Shown here: positions 25,448 to 35,500 of the stretch, piece by piece | Layout: each line of letters begins with the position of its first letter | Numbering within the stretch: the first letter of the stretch is position 1 | Source of the DNA: Hondaea fermentalgiana | Lineage: Eukaryota > Sar > Bigyra > Thraustochytrida > Thraustochytriidae | Assembly (NCBI GenBank): GCA_014084085.1 | Contig: NPFB01000066.1 | Span: 1 to 48,050, forward strand | Direction: 5' to 3' | DNA: 48,050 nt | Program-made: the position numbers and the translations under genes | The notes under the pieces: model-generated | Told to the model about the DNA's origin: nothing | Seen by the model: the letters and a program-made list of their open reading frames with translations, nothing else | Databases searched by the model: none

Positions 25448-27907
25448 CTAATAGCGGTAGGAGCGCGAGCTTGACTGGGTCATGCTCTGCGACTCGACAG
25501 GCTTGCTGCCCACTGGGCTGTACTTGCCAGATTTTTCCGAAGAAACTTGTCGGTGCTTGCGGTTCTTTGCCACGAAAGCCACAACGGCGCACGTGAGAGC
25601 GCCTGCAAATGCAGCGAGCACGACGATGATGGTCTTGTGGCGCGCGAGAAGAGCCTCGGCCCGCTCAGAGATGCTCACGACAGAAACCGTTTCGTTGGCA
25701 CCCGCACCGAAGATAATCACAACATCGTCCGACACGTAGTTGATGGCATCCTCGTCGGCGAGCGCGCGGGAGTTTCCGCGCATGGATGTGGTCGCGGTAA
25801 CCTCGCGGAGACGGCGGCTGCCCGAGGCTCCACAGGAATGAATGACTGCAGTTGCCGTGATATCAACGCGGAGGTAGGCACGCGAGTACAGGTCGGCGAA
25901 CCAAACCTTGGGGTCGAACACGAAGTAGTCAATGTTGCGACTGTCCTCCCAGCCCGCAACCGCTCCCTCCTTGTGGCAAATGTGGGCGACGTTGCTGGAA
26001 GAGAGGGACTCGCCGTCGGCATTCAAGGCGTTGGTGCGGCCGTTCTCGAAGAACGACTGGCACCGCTCGGCCTCGTCGCCCGACTCGTAGTAGCTGCAGA
26101 AGACCGGGTCCTCGTAGAAGAGAGACCAGTCGGTGTTGAGGAAGAAGGCCTTCTCGGCGACGTTGAAGGACATCTGGGCAATGAGGTCGTTGTCGTCAGT
26201 GGGCTCGCGGAGAGTCACCACGACGTTCTTGATGAAGAGCTCGAGGTCGTCGAACTCAACGCCAGCGGCCTCGCCGGCGGACATGCGGATCATGACCTTG
26301 TCGTCGAAGCGAATCTGCGTGGTATTGTCCCAATCGACGCCGACGCCCTGGTAGTAGTTGCGCACGCCGATGGAGCTGGGGAACTCGTCCTCCACGTTGA
26401 TGAGCGCGCGGTTATCGGGAGCGGAGCACTGGTCGACCGCAAACTCGGTGTACTCGAGGTTGGTCTCGATGCGGGCAGTGCGGTGCGTGAGATAGAAACT
26501 AGCGTCGAGGAATTCCTGGAAAACGAGATTGTCGATGTAGTTGAGGTCGGTCCGCTCGAAGGCACACTCGCCGTCCTGCGTGGTATAGATCTTCGAGCAC
26601 TCGCGAGTGTGGAAGTAGTGGTGGCAAGTGGTGACGCCGCTCGCGGTCGTGCAATTGTAGGTCGGCACCGGCGTCGTCACCTCGGGGTCGTGGCCGCCGT
26701 AGAGGCTGATTGCATCGGCACCGAGGGTCGGGATGGAGGCCTCGTTCCAGCGAATGTCCTCGTTGGCGCTGGTGGTCTCGATCACCACCTTGACAATAGC
26801 CTGAGGAATAACGTAATCCTCAATGGGAGTGCAGCGCTCGATCTCCACGTCGATGAGCTCGCTGGAGAACTGCGCAAATTGCTCCGTTGCCTCATCGGTG
26901 ATCTCGGCTTTGAGCGTGACGGAGACGGCCTGCTCGGCAAAGCCCGGCTGGAAGTAAAAACAGGTCTCCTCGTCGTTGCGCACGTCGAGGTTAAGTCGCG
27001 TCTTGAAAACAACCTCCTCGCCGTTGCTGACGACGGAGGTCGAGCACTTCTCGAAGTCGGCCTGGGGCAGCTTGTACCGGTAGAGGACTGAGCCGAAGTC
27101 GGCCGGGTCGGCGGGCTCGACGAAGCCGTCCAGGTATTCCAGCGTGCAGTTCTCGGCGTCGCCGTTGAGATGCACGCGCCTCATGATCTCCTGGAGAGTC
27201 ATGCAGCCAGTGCCGTCGATTTCCATGTCGTTGATGTCGCTCACCGTGAGGTCGATGTTGATGTAATAGTTTGCGTCCGAGACGTTGGAACCGAGCACGG
27301 TCTGGTTGAGAAAGTACTGGTAATCCAGGATATCGTCGATGGGGACGATGGGGTTGCCGCCATCGATCATGAGCTTGAACTCGGTGCGCTCGTCCACAAG
27401 GCGGTCGAAGGCAAAGTAAATGTTGCTGTCGGAGGATAACTCGTCGCGACTGAGCTTCTCGTTGATGTCCATGCGACAGTAAGTGCTGCCGCCATCGGTG
27501 ACGGACTCGAGGGGAATCTTGTGGTAGACAGCAGCGTCCTCCTCCGTGCCGTAAAACACGAAAGACTGGCTGCAATCGATCACGACATCGCTCTCGGCGG
27601 TGAAGATGCGCATGTTGACGTCGAATGAGTCCACGGGAGTGTTCTGGTACTTGAGCACATACTGGTACGGCGTGCCGTCGTAAGTCGTGCCATTAATGTC
27701 GTGCGTGCCGCCGTCGGAGAGCACTGTGTAGTTGCCGCTCAGCGAGACGGAGGGATAATCGAGAGACACCATGTTCTTGTAAGAGACATCGAGCGTGTCA
27801 ACATGGCAACAGTCGGTACATGCACACAGAGAGTGTTCTTGGGCCGAGGCGGGCGCCAAAAGCGCGCAGACGACAGCAACGGCCACAGCCGCCGTCGAGG
27901 AACGCAT
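25448..27907 (-). CDS. large type I membrane glycoprotein
   Basis: 819 residues. Signal peptide (1-22) then a Cys-rich start (CACTDCC), a ~700-residue beta-rich ectodomain with many N-x-S/T sites and paired Cys, a basic SRRLRE site near residue 705 that could be cleaved by a furin-like protease, a membrane segment (about 763-784) and a ~35-residue basic, Ser/Tyr-rich tail ending SYRY. Codon use is the most biased in the window, which suggests high expression. No recognised fusion-protein fold, though size and topology suit a viral surface or entry glycoprotein. A long ORF antisense to it is a by-product of that codon bias. Confidence 0.85.
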   Translation of the reverse strand: MRSSTAAVAVAVVCALLAPASAQEHSLCACTDCCHVDTLDVSYKNMVSLDYPSVSLSGNYTVLSDGGTHDINGTTYDGTPYQYVLKYQNTPVDSFDVNMRIFTAESDVVIDCSQSFVFYGTEEDAAVYHKIPLESVTDGGSTYCRMDINEKLSRDELSSDSNIYFAFDRLVDERTEFKLMIDGGNPIVPIDDILDYQYFLNQTVLGSNVSDANYYINIDLTVSDINDMEIDGTGCMTLQEIMRRVHLNGDAENCTLEYLDGFVEPADPADFGSVLYRYKLPQADFEKCSTSVVSNGEEVVFKTRLNLDVRNDEETCFYFQPGFAEQAVSVTLKAEITDEATEQFAQFSSELIDVEIERCTPIEDYVIPQAIVKVVIETTSANEDIRWNEASIPTLGADAISLYGGHDPEVTTPVPTYNCTTASGVTTCHHYFHTRECSKIYTTQDGECAFERTDLNYIDNLVFQEFLDASFYLTHRTARIETNLEYTEFAVDQCSAPDNRALINVEDEFPSSIGVRNYYQGVGVDWDNTTQIRFDDKVMIRMSAGEAAGVEFDDLELFIKNVVVTLREPTDDNDLIAQMSFNVAEKAFFLNTDWSLFYEDPVFCSYYESGDEAERCQSFFENGRTNALNADGESLSSSNVAHICHKEGAVAGWEDSRNIDYFVFDPKVWFADLYSRAYLRVDITATAVIHSCGASGSRRLREVTATTSMRGNSRALADEDAINYVSDDVVIIFGAGANETVSVVSISERAEALLARHKTIIVVLAAFAGALTCAVVAFVAKNRKHRQVSSEKSGKYSPVGSKPVESQSMTQSSSRSYRY

Positions 27908-28004
27908 TGCGCTAAGATAAAAAGCCCAAGGAAGACTTTAAACAAAAAACAAACTTTCCCACGACGAATAGAGGAAACCTCTTTCTCACTAAGCCCCTGC
28001 CAGT

Positions 28005-28988
28005 CTACCCCCGAGAGCCACGAGTTTTACTTATGGTGCCCACCCGAGGCGCCACTCGCACGCGGTGCTTCCTGCAGAGCAAAACTTGCACCGGCGTGTT
28101 GTCAATGATGAGTGTGTGCTTCTGGTGGGCGCTCCTGGAGCCGGCAAGAGGCACGCGGCAGTAGTGGCACACGCGCGACAGCGCTTCGTTCTTCGCATTC
28201 ATCTCGTCGCGACAAGTCGTGCAGGTCTGCACTGTATTCCGCTGCTTGAAACCGACTGCCACGCCGCAAAAGGCACACTGCGCCAAGCGGCGGCCGCTGG
28301 ACAGCTTGTAGACGCGCGTGTCATTGTCCTGAACCGCGCTGCGCACGGGAGCGTGGCACTGCACGCACACGACAAGGCCGTTCCGGGAGATGTCCAAGGC
28401 CGCGCCCCCCGCGCCGAGATCGCGAGACTCCGCGCCGCGCCCCGCCAGAACGCCCTGGCGACAGTCCCGCGAGCACTCGCACGCGCACCACGGCCCGGGC
28501 ATCCTCGCCAGCAACGCCGGGTCGCCGCCATCGTGCAAGAAATGCTCCTCGCTGGCAAAGTAGAAGAGGTTTTCGAGCCACCGCGACTTGGCGGGCGCCT
28601 CGGGCAGGATCTGCCGGAAGCCGCCTCCGGGCAGCGACATGTAATCGCCGATGCTAAATCGCACGAAACAGCCAGAGACTCGGGCCTCCGTGTCCGCGAC
28701 GATGCACTCGTCGGCGTACTCCGCGTCGTAGTTGAGGTAAGGCGCCGGCGCCCCGTTGGCCACACCGGCGCGAGCGCATATAACGCAGACGTCAACGCGG
28801 AGCGGCCGCGCGCTCCGCCCGACCAGACCGCCCATCATCGCCGCGGTACACATCATTCCATTAGCACAGGTGCCGTTCGGTGACGCTAGCAGCGCATCCT
28901 CTTCGCCGCGCCGCAGCAAGGGAAGATGACTGCCGACGTAGAAAGGCATGGCCAAGACCGCCTTCGACCCCCCTCCCTCATCCATCAT
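28005..28988 (-). CDS. Cys-rich, probably zinc-binding protein
   Basis: 327 residues, starting ATGATG. At least six Cys pairs: CVICAR (~67-72), CACECSRDC (~167-175), CVQCHAP, CAFCGVA, CTTCRDE and CHYCRVP, the last four spaced like consecutive treble-clef or zinc-ribbon units in the C-terminal 130 residues. The N-terminal half has a conserved-looking core (PLRVDVCVICAR, LNYDAEYADECIV, FRQILPEAP) whose Cys and aromatic spacing suggest one folded domain. I cannot assign a family; a transcription or RNA-processing factor with zinc ribbons is the simplest guess. It lies directly upstream of the large glycoprotein gene. Confidence 0.72.
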   Translation of the reverse strand: MMDEGGGSKAVLAMPFYVGSHLPLLRRGEEDALLASPNGTCANGMMCTAAMMGGLVGRSARPLRVDVCVICARAGVANGAPAPYLNYDAEYADECIVADTEARVSGCFVRFSIGDYMSLPGGGFRQILPEAPAKSRWLENLFYFASEEHFLHDGGDPALLARMPGPWCACECSRDCRQGVLAGRGAESRDLGAGGAALDISRNGLVVCVQCHAPVRSAVQDNDTRVYKLSSGRRLAQCAFCGVAVGFKQRNTVQTCTTCRDEMNAKNEALSRVCHYCRVPLAGSRSAHQKHTLIIDNTPVQVLLCRKHRVRVAPRVGTISKTRGSRG

Positions 28989-29013
28989 AGCATTTTTTGG
29001 AAACAGGGTGGGC

Positions 29014-29040
29014 TTTTTTTTTAATTTTTTTAAAAAAAAA
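29014..29040. terminator. A/T palindrome between two minus-strand genes
   Basis: T9-AA-T7-A9 forms an A/T-only hairpin just past the stop of the 29046 gene on the minus strand. Hairpin-directed transcript ends are known in several giant viruses. A second similar palindrome follows the BTB gene. Confidence 0.4.
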
Positions 29041-29045
29041 TGATA

Positions 29046-29393
29046 TCAGTCGCCGAGGAGGGCATGAGCTTGGGCCACAAGAGTGCACGCAGCCGCTTCC
29101 TGAGCGCACCAAGGCGCCTCTCGGACAGCGCGAGCGTAGGCGGTCGCGGCGTCTGCGCATATCTCGCCGTCGTCGAAGGGAGCGAGCAGCGGGTCGCCTA
29201 GCATCTTCTGGATAAGGCAGACCCCGCCTCGGAAGTCGCCGCGTTCGACGGCGGCAACGACGCCGCGCATGTAGGTGCCGATACGATTAACGAGCAGCGC
29301 GGCACCGTCGTGCGCAGCCAAACGGAGAGTGAACGCGCCAATTGTCCGCATGAGCGCCAGCTGCGCAACACGCAGCTTGCGTGTCCCATTCAT
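29046..29393 (-). CDS. small helical protein
   Basis: 115 residues from the ATG at 29393, which is one base past the sulfotransferase stop; they probably share a transcript. Entirely helical, with Ala/Leu-rich amphipathic segments and several Cys near the C terminus. No recognised domain; good third-position GC supports coding. Confidence 0.65.
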   Translation of the reverse strand: MNGTRKLRVAQLALMRTIGAFTLRLAAHDGAALLVNRIGTYMRGVVAAVERGDFRGGVCLIQKMLGDPLLAPFDDGEICADAATAYARAVREAPWCAQEAAACTLVAQAHALLGD

Positions 29394-29394
29394 A

Positions 29395-30069
29395 CTAAAA
29401 TGAATTCCCGCTGTGAAATTCTGGAGCTGGCCCTTCGAGCCCAGTGAAGTGCTTGAGCTGGCGCCAGACGTACGCCGGGACGGCCGAGAAAGCTTCGTAC
29501 TGCAAGTGCAAGACACGGCCGCGCAAGTCAGGGGCCGCCAGCGCCTTTTCGATGGAAAGAAGGGCGGCTGCGTGTTCCAGTTCTGCTCGCGTGCGGTTGG
29601 AGCAATGCGTGCGGAGCACAGATCGCATCGTCATGCCTGGGTCCCGCGTTATTATAACGGCGCGCGACGAGTGGAAATGCCGCAACGTTTCTGCAATGTC
29701 TGGCATTATGCGCCCGTACTTCTGCTCGCCGCACGTGTTGACGCGAGAGATGTAGTCCATTGGCTTTGAACAATTGGAGCCCCAGGGCAGGGAAATGTGC
29801 TGCACTACCAAAGCACCGTGGCGCCAACAAGCAGGGTTCTCGCCGTCCCAAACAGCGCCCGGCAGCGAGGCATTCGCCAAGGCACGGGCGATAAACCGCG
29901 TCCCGGACGACTCCGGGCCGAAGACAAAGAGCGTGCGAGGCTCATCTCGAGGTTTATCCGCCGCGGGCAGCAGTTGGCGCTCGGGCGCGGGCCGATGTGT
30001 GGCCACGAAAAACACAACGAGTGCGACGACGACGCCAATAGCTACACGACCGTACAGAGAAGGCGGCAT
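29395..30069 (-). CDS. type II membrane sulfotransferase-like protein
   Basis: 224 residues from the ATG at 30069. A short cytosolic N terminus and a membrane segment (~8-26) give Golgi type II topology. Residues ~47-58 (FVFGPESSGTRF) match the 5'-phosphosulfate-binding loop of PAPS-dependent sulfotransferases, and RAVIITRDPGMTMRSV (~130-145) matches the 3'-phosphate site with its Arg and Ser. The chain is shorter than most Golgi sulfotransferases. Expected activity: transfer of sulfate from PAPS to a glycan or protein in the secretory pathway, consistent with the many surface proteins here. Substrate unknown. Confidence 0.72.
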   Translation of the reverse strand: MPPSLYGRVAIGVVVALVVFFVATHRPAPERQLLPAADKPRDEPRTLFVFGPESSGTRFIARALANASLPGAVWDGENPACWRHGALVVQHISLPWGSNCSKPMDYISRVNTCGEQKYGRIMPDIAETLRHFHSSRAVIITRDPGMTMRSVLRTHCSNRTRAELEHAAALLSIEKALAAPDLRGRVLHLQYEAFSAVPAYVWRQLKHFTGLEGPAPEFHSGNSF

Positions 30070-30122
30070 TTCGTGTTTGCACACCCTCTTCCTTCCCTCA
30101 ACCGCCGCCACTAACCGTCAGA

Positions 30123-32504
30123 ATGCAAACCCCGAACCCCATGCAAGCCGTGCGATACGACGAGATCACGGCCTTGGAGCCATGCGAGGTCAAATGCTTC
30201 GTCATTGGCATTGCCGAGCGACTTGCAATCGAAGCAGCGCACGCCCAGTACTTGACGCGCAACTCCCCTGACCAATTGAAAAACTACGCCTTTCTGGCCG
30301 CAAATGCAGCGCAGCGAGCGCGAGAATCGGCGCACTCGGGCGCCCCGCCCCAGGAGATGCTGACGATGGCCCGCGAGTCGTTCGAGTCCGTCTGCACCGC
30401 CACACTCTACGTTCGCTCGCGCGTCTCAGAATGCGAGCATCCGCCGGTGCCGGGCAACGCGGGGTCATTTGACCGTGCCGTGCTGAGCGGCGACGAGCAA
30501 CGCATTTCTCACGAACTGGGCCAATGGGCCAATGGGACTGCGCGGGAAAAAATTCGCTCGGCATTCCGCCGCGCCGCACAGTGGCTTTCCCTTCGCGAAA
30601 CGCGCGCCGCGGGCCTCTGGATGTACTCGCACCTGACAAGGTACGCCGGAGCGCTCGGAGATGCATCCCTCGTGGCCGAGCTCCAGTTGGCCCTCAACAG
30701 CGCAATCAGCGAGGGCCTAGAAGACGTCGATCCGCTCCTCCTTGCGCATGCCGTGCTCAAGAAAGATCGCAAAATGCTGCCCACCTCCCGCGCCTTCCTC
30801 TCGCGCTACAAAGAAGCCATGAAACTTTCGCCCGAGTGTTGCTGGGCGCTTGCAGAACACTGGTTGGGCGGTCTTCGCGCCGAGCCTACGCTCGAGACCA
30901 ACGACGCAGTGGATATTGCAACCATTGTGCTTGACCTGCTGCTCCGGAGCGCCCCAGGTCCGTCCGACATGACGCTCGTCATGCTGCTCTACGACCTGCA
31001 ACGCCGGGTGCCGGCCGCCCGAGGCGCGATGCAAAGGCTCCTCCCGCGAGCACTCGAACTCCTCCCCGAGGTGCGCCCCGCAGCAGAGGAGCGCGAAGAT
31101 GAACCGTCGCGCCCCGCGCCCTACACGCGGGAGGAGGTTGCGGCGGGGGCGCTGCTGGTGTTGGGGCGCGGCGAGCCCATGCCGGCCGCAGCACAGCGCC
31201 TGCGATCCATGGAGAGGAGCACCGCAGTGCTTGAACTTTCTCTCTCGATCTTGGAAGACTCGCCGGTCCGCTTCGCTCGTGCCCTCACCGACCAAGGTTG
31301 GGGAGCACGCGGCGACTTTTTTGCAATGGTCGCGCCAATGCTGGCGCACCGCAGCGAGTTCGTCGCCGCCATGGCCAAGTTTCCCACACCGCTGCGCAAT
31401 GCCTTTCGCGCCAGGCGGGCTGACAAATTTGTCAACGATTTGGTAGGCCTCGTTGCGCGCCCCGAGCTGAGCGTCGTTTTGCGGGCACACGAGCGCAGCC
31501 TGCCTGCGCTCGCTCACTACACTGGCGAGGAAAATGACGCCGTGCTCTGGCTGGTCCGCGATATTTCTCGGCTTGGCTTCAAAGCCTGGAGTACGGGCAG
31601 CGCACTGGAAAAGGGGATGCTCTCGTGCCTGGCCGTCGGCCGCACGCGGGCCGCAGCGGTCGCTGGCCTGAAAGCACTCGATGAGATCGACTGGAGCGCT
31701 CGCATTCTCCCTGCACTCAGTCGCGCGCTAGAAGCCATGATTTCTCACAGGCTGCTTGCGAGCCACGCAGATCTGGCTCTTCGTGTTCTGCGGGAGCACG
31801 CGCCGGCGCGAACGCGACTGCGCCAGTTCGCCGGATCACTGGGCATGCTCTGCGGGGCGCGTGAAAATTTTCAAGCCCAACACGTTGCTGAATTCGCCGC
31901 ACACCTGCCAGCCGATGGACCTCGAGACGTCGCGCTGCTGTTGGAAAATATGCTCGCCAGTGTGGATGCCTGGCGCGCAGGTGCGGGAGTTCTGCGGCGA
32001 GGATGGGCAGACAAGAGAGGCGAACGCGTCCTTGAGCCGGCGGAATTGGAAGGACTTGAGTCGGAAGGACTGGAGCCGGAGGAAGAGGCAGCGGAGTCGG
32101 AAAAAATCCGTGTACAGTTCGCCGAGAGAGGGAGCGTAGACCGCCCCAGGCTCGCGGCGCGGAGCCACTACTTTCGCGCCCTATTACGACCTGGCGCGCC
32201 TTGGGTGGACAGGAATGCACCGCAAGGTTTCCCTGCGTCCGCCGAAGGCTTCGAGGTTTTCCGGACGATTGCAGAAACAAACGAGCTGCCCGACGCGCAC
32301 TTCGAGGTGGCACTCGAGCTGGTCCCCCTAGCTGACCTCTTTCAGTTTGGGCGCCTGCGCCGCTGGTGCGAGATGCGCCTGCTACGCGCCCTCGAGCTCA
32401 ATCGCCACCTCATCCACGAGAGAACCGTAGATTTTCTTCCTCACATGCCCTTTCTCCAGGCCGGGTTCCGCATCCTCTCGTTAGATGCCCGCGGGGTGCT
32501 TTAA
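30123..32504 (+). CDS. large helical protein with C-terminal BTB/POZ-like domain
   Basis: 793 residues. Residues 1-~630 are helical throughout, Leu/Ala/Arg-rich, with repeated ~40-residue helical pairs reminiscent of ARM/HEAT or TPR solenoids, but no clear repeat consensus. After an acidic linker (640-660) the last ~130 residues read as BTB/POZ: VQFAERG, AARSHYFRALL, then LVPLADLFQFGRLRRWCEMRLL, matching the dimer/adaptor fold used by CUL3 ubiquitin ligases. Giant viruses often carry BTB proteins, usually with ankyrin or kelch partners; a solenoid partner is unusual. It is divergent from the sulfotransferase across 53 bp. Confidence 0.72.
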   Translation: MQTPNPMQAVRYDEITALEPCEVKCFVIGIAERLAIEAAHAQYLTRNSPDQLKNYAFLAANAAQRARESAHSGAPPQEMLTMARESFESVCTATLYVRSRVSECEHPPVPGNAGSFDRAVLSGDEQRISHELGQWANGTAREKIRSAFRRAAQWLSLRETRAAGLWMYSHLTRYAGALGDASLVAELQLALNSAISEGLEDVDPLLLAHAVLKKDRKMLPTSRAFLSRYKEAMKLSPECCWALAEHWLGGLRAEPTLETNDAVDIATIVLDLLLRSAPGPSDMTLVMLLYDLQRRVPAARGAMQRLLPRALELLPEVRPAAEEREDEPSRPAPYTREEVAAGALLVLGRGEPMPAAAQRLRSMERSTAVLELSLSILEDSPVRFARALTDQGWGARGDFFAMVAPMLAHRSEFVAAMAKFPTPLRNAFRARRADKFVNDLVGLVARPELSVVLRAHERSLPALAHYTGEENDAVLWLVRDISRLGFKAWSTGSALEKGMLSCLAVGRTRAAAVAGLKALDEIDWSARILPALSRALEAMISHRLLASHADLALRVLREHAPARTRLRQFAGSLGMLCGARENFQAQHVAEFAAHLPADGPRDVALLLENMLASVDAWRAGAGVLRRGWADKRGERVLEPAELEGLESEGLEPEEEAAESEKIRVQFAERGSVDRPRLAARSHYFRALLRPGAPWVDRNAPQGFPASAEGFEVFRTIAETNELPDAHFEVALELVPLADLFQFGRLRRWCEMRLLRALELNRHLIHERTVDFLPHMPFLQAGFRILSLDARGVL

Positions 32505-32522
32505 TTTTTTTTTTTAAAAAAT
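32505..32522. terminator. A/T palindrome between convergent genes
   Basis: A T-run followed by AAAAAA immediately after the BTB stop, in the 76-bp gap facing the helicase gene, can fold as an A/T hairpin; AAAATAAA-like sequence follows. Confidence 0.35.
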
Positions 32523-32580
32523 CAAAGAAAATAAAGTTGATCACTCAGTACTATTTCAAATAACGAGGGAAAAAAAAATG

Positions 32581-35500
32581 TCAACGCACGCGGCGGCGCT
32601 TGTGTGCCTTATGAATAATATTTTCTCGGTAAACCTTGTCATGCGTGGCTTTCATTGCGCTCGGGTATTGTTTGCTTCGCGTCGGACCGCCATACAGCAC
32701 GCGTGTGCCGGGCTTCGTGTGGATCTCGCTCAAAAATCGATGCGAGCTTTGGAATTCAAAACCAGGGCAGACAACAGAGGGCGCAGCCGAGTCACTATCG
32801 TCCTCGTCGTGCTCGTCGTGTGCTTCGTCGGGATCGACGTCGCTGTCCTCTCCGTCGCCCCTGGGCTCGAGGCGAAGTATCTCGTCTTCGGGCATCTCGA
32901 GGTCCGCGCGTGCCTCAATTTCCCTCCGGTTGAAAATGATATCTTCCAAGTCGTCGTGGACTTCGATGACGCCCATGTTGTACCTGACGCGCTCGCCCAG
33001 AGACTCCCGGATGACCCCAGCGTCGTAAAAGGCGCCCCCGTCCTGGTCGCGGAGAGACACCGACTGCCCTTCAACGGGCTGGAGGTTGCGCAAGTCGAAA
33101 TGCACGTCTTTTACCCTGAGCCAGGCCTTCCGGTTGCCCTTTTTGATGTCCATGGTGCTCAAGATGAAGGGCCTGTTACGCACTAAAGGAAAGTCGATAA
33201 TTGCGTGCTCCTTGGTGCGATGCTTTACGTGACAGAACCCCTTTTCCACCACATCCTTGAAGATGGCCAGGACATCCGTGCTGAGAACGAATTCATTTTC
33301 GTTCCGCAGCTGAAAGTATTTGTCCACGTAGCTCTTGTTGAAGCGCACGACGGAATGCTGCTCGCTCCAGCTTGCAGCCACAGCCCCGTCCGGGCCTTTC
33401 ACCGAGTGTGAAAGCGCACGCCATGCAACAATGATATTCTCGCGACTCATGATTTCAGCGGTTGAGACGCGGTCCCGCTGCGAACGCTCCGCTAGATTAT
33501 AGATGTCGTAGACCTTGTAGAAAATCGGCTGCGTGGAGTAGTACCCGTCGTCCTCGATCAGGGCCCCTGTGCCTTCGTCGCGTTGCATGCGGTCGCGGAA
33601 AGCGAAAAGCAGGAGCTCCATCACGCACATGGTGTTGTATCGAATCAACTGCTTGAAAAACACGGAGAGCGCAAAGACAGCAATCTCCTCGGTGCAGACC
33701 ATGTAGCGCGTGATACCATGACCCCCCGGCGGGAAAAGGAGGTTCTCAAAAGTGGGCGCCAGTCCATAGCCGTCCGATTCTGCGTCATTGGCGTAGCGCT
33801 CGCAAGCGTGCATTAACGTCAGCGTGCGCGCGTAAAGGATGATGAAATCGTAGTCGCGCGGACCGGTCTCGAGGTCGGGGATGACAGTAGACTTAATGTA
33901 GCCCATGGACGCCTGGACGCCGACCTTGGCCACCGTCATGTCGGGGCCGTCAATGACCCCGGAGGCAATCAAGCGCTCGACCATGTGCACCATGAGCAGA
34001 CGGCGACGCACGCGCGAAGCAAAACGCTCCTTCTGCGCACGATTTACGCGCGGATTATTGCCGGAGTGCAGATTCATGGAGCCTTTCTTCTTGTCTGCCA
34101 CAGTATGGCCCGTGCGCTCGAACTCGTTCACGGGCACGCAAATGAATCGCGAGTGCATCGAGTGCGACATTTTGTCTTCGCGCTCGTTGGTCGCCGCGAT
34201 CATCACCCCGCAACGCTCGCTCTCGAACTCGCGCTGCTCCCGAAGCCCGTCTTCGGTGATGAAGATGGTCTGCGTTTTCACCATGCCACTGGTCAGCGCG
34301 TCTTTGAGAATCGAGTTGCCCGTCTCGACGCCGGTCTGGCGATTCTCCGCGACGATCAGCGAGGCCGGCATCTCGTGGTACAACGACGTGTGGTCGTTGA
34401 AGTCTTCGCCGGTGGCCATGGCCTTCTCGGTGATGTTTGTCACCTTGTTGCTGACGCCGGGGATGAGCAGCGACTCCACTGTGTCCAGAATAAACGACTT
34501 GCCAGCAGCACCCTTGCCCAGAAAAAGTAAATTGAGGTGGAGCACGCCCAGCTTGTAGTAGTGCGCATTGAACGCACTCACGAGGGCCATGTGCACGAGA
34601 GAGTGCGTGGTTGACACGCCGATGGCAGACTCGAGGTCCAAAAAGTCCTCCGCGATCATATTGGCAAAGGTGCTCAGAACGCGGTCGAGCACAGTGCGCT
34701 CCTCCAGCGGCGTCGTCCAGGTCTCGATGGTCTGCGCATAGGCGGCTATCTTCGCACTCGGCTTGCTGATGGCCGCAGAGCCATTGAAGACGCGCTGATG
34801 CATGTGCACGGCGTTCCGCCGCAGCTGCAGCAAAGCGCGATTGCGGGTCGGCCTGTCCGCAATGCCGTCCAGAGCCTGCATCCGGTGCTTCAACAGCAGG
34901 CGCAGGTCTCGGATGTCGTTGCGCTTCATGCGCGCCAAGTCGCGGTTCTGCAAGAGCACGCGAGCCTCGAGACAACCAGGGTCCCGCATGATGCACAGCG
35001 CGCCGTCGACGCACCGCCGCTCATGCTCGTCCAGGTGCCGGAAATTGAGTGTCCGGGGCAGAATCGAGTAGAGCATGGCGACGCGATTCGCCAAGCGCTT
35101 TTTGATCTCGTAGCAGAGCACCGGGATGCCACAAGCTTGGCCGCGCTGCGCAGCGTGCACTCTGCGCGTGGTGCGGCGCTCGGCGACCGAAGATGCCGTC
35201 TCGATGCTGAACAAGTCGTCCACGTACAGAGGCGACTCGTAGGTCGGCTCCAAGTCCTCGCCGTCGTCCTCTGCCTCGGCGTATACGCTCGCATGCGCCT
35301 TGAAGGTCGCCCAAGACCGGATCTGCTCGTGGGCACGCACGGCCTCGGGCGGCTTGAAATCCGCCTTCTTGGCATTCTTCTTCTTTCCGAGCGCGACAAA
35401 ATGTTTCTTCAGGGCATCGGACATTTCGTACTGCGCCCCAAAAACTACCAAGGTGAAGCGAATGCCGATGCACTCGATCAGCTGCGTGTCCCTGTATTTC

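Noticed and set aside
25547..27091. 514-codon plus-strand ORF opposite the large glycoprotein gene
   Set aside because: Low-complexity Val/Gly/Glu/Asp product created by the biased codons of the real minus-strand gene, which has signal peptide, membrane segment and disulphide pattern.
34055..35014. 319-codon ORF in another minus frame within the D5-like gene
   Set aside because: Arg/His/Ala-rich product typical of frame-shifted GC-rich DNA; the main frame carries Walker motifs.
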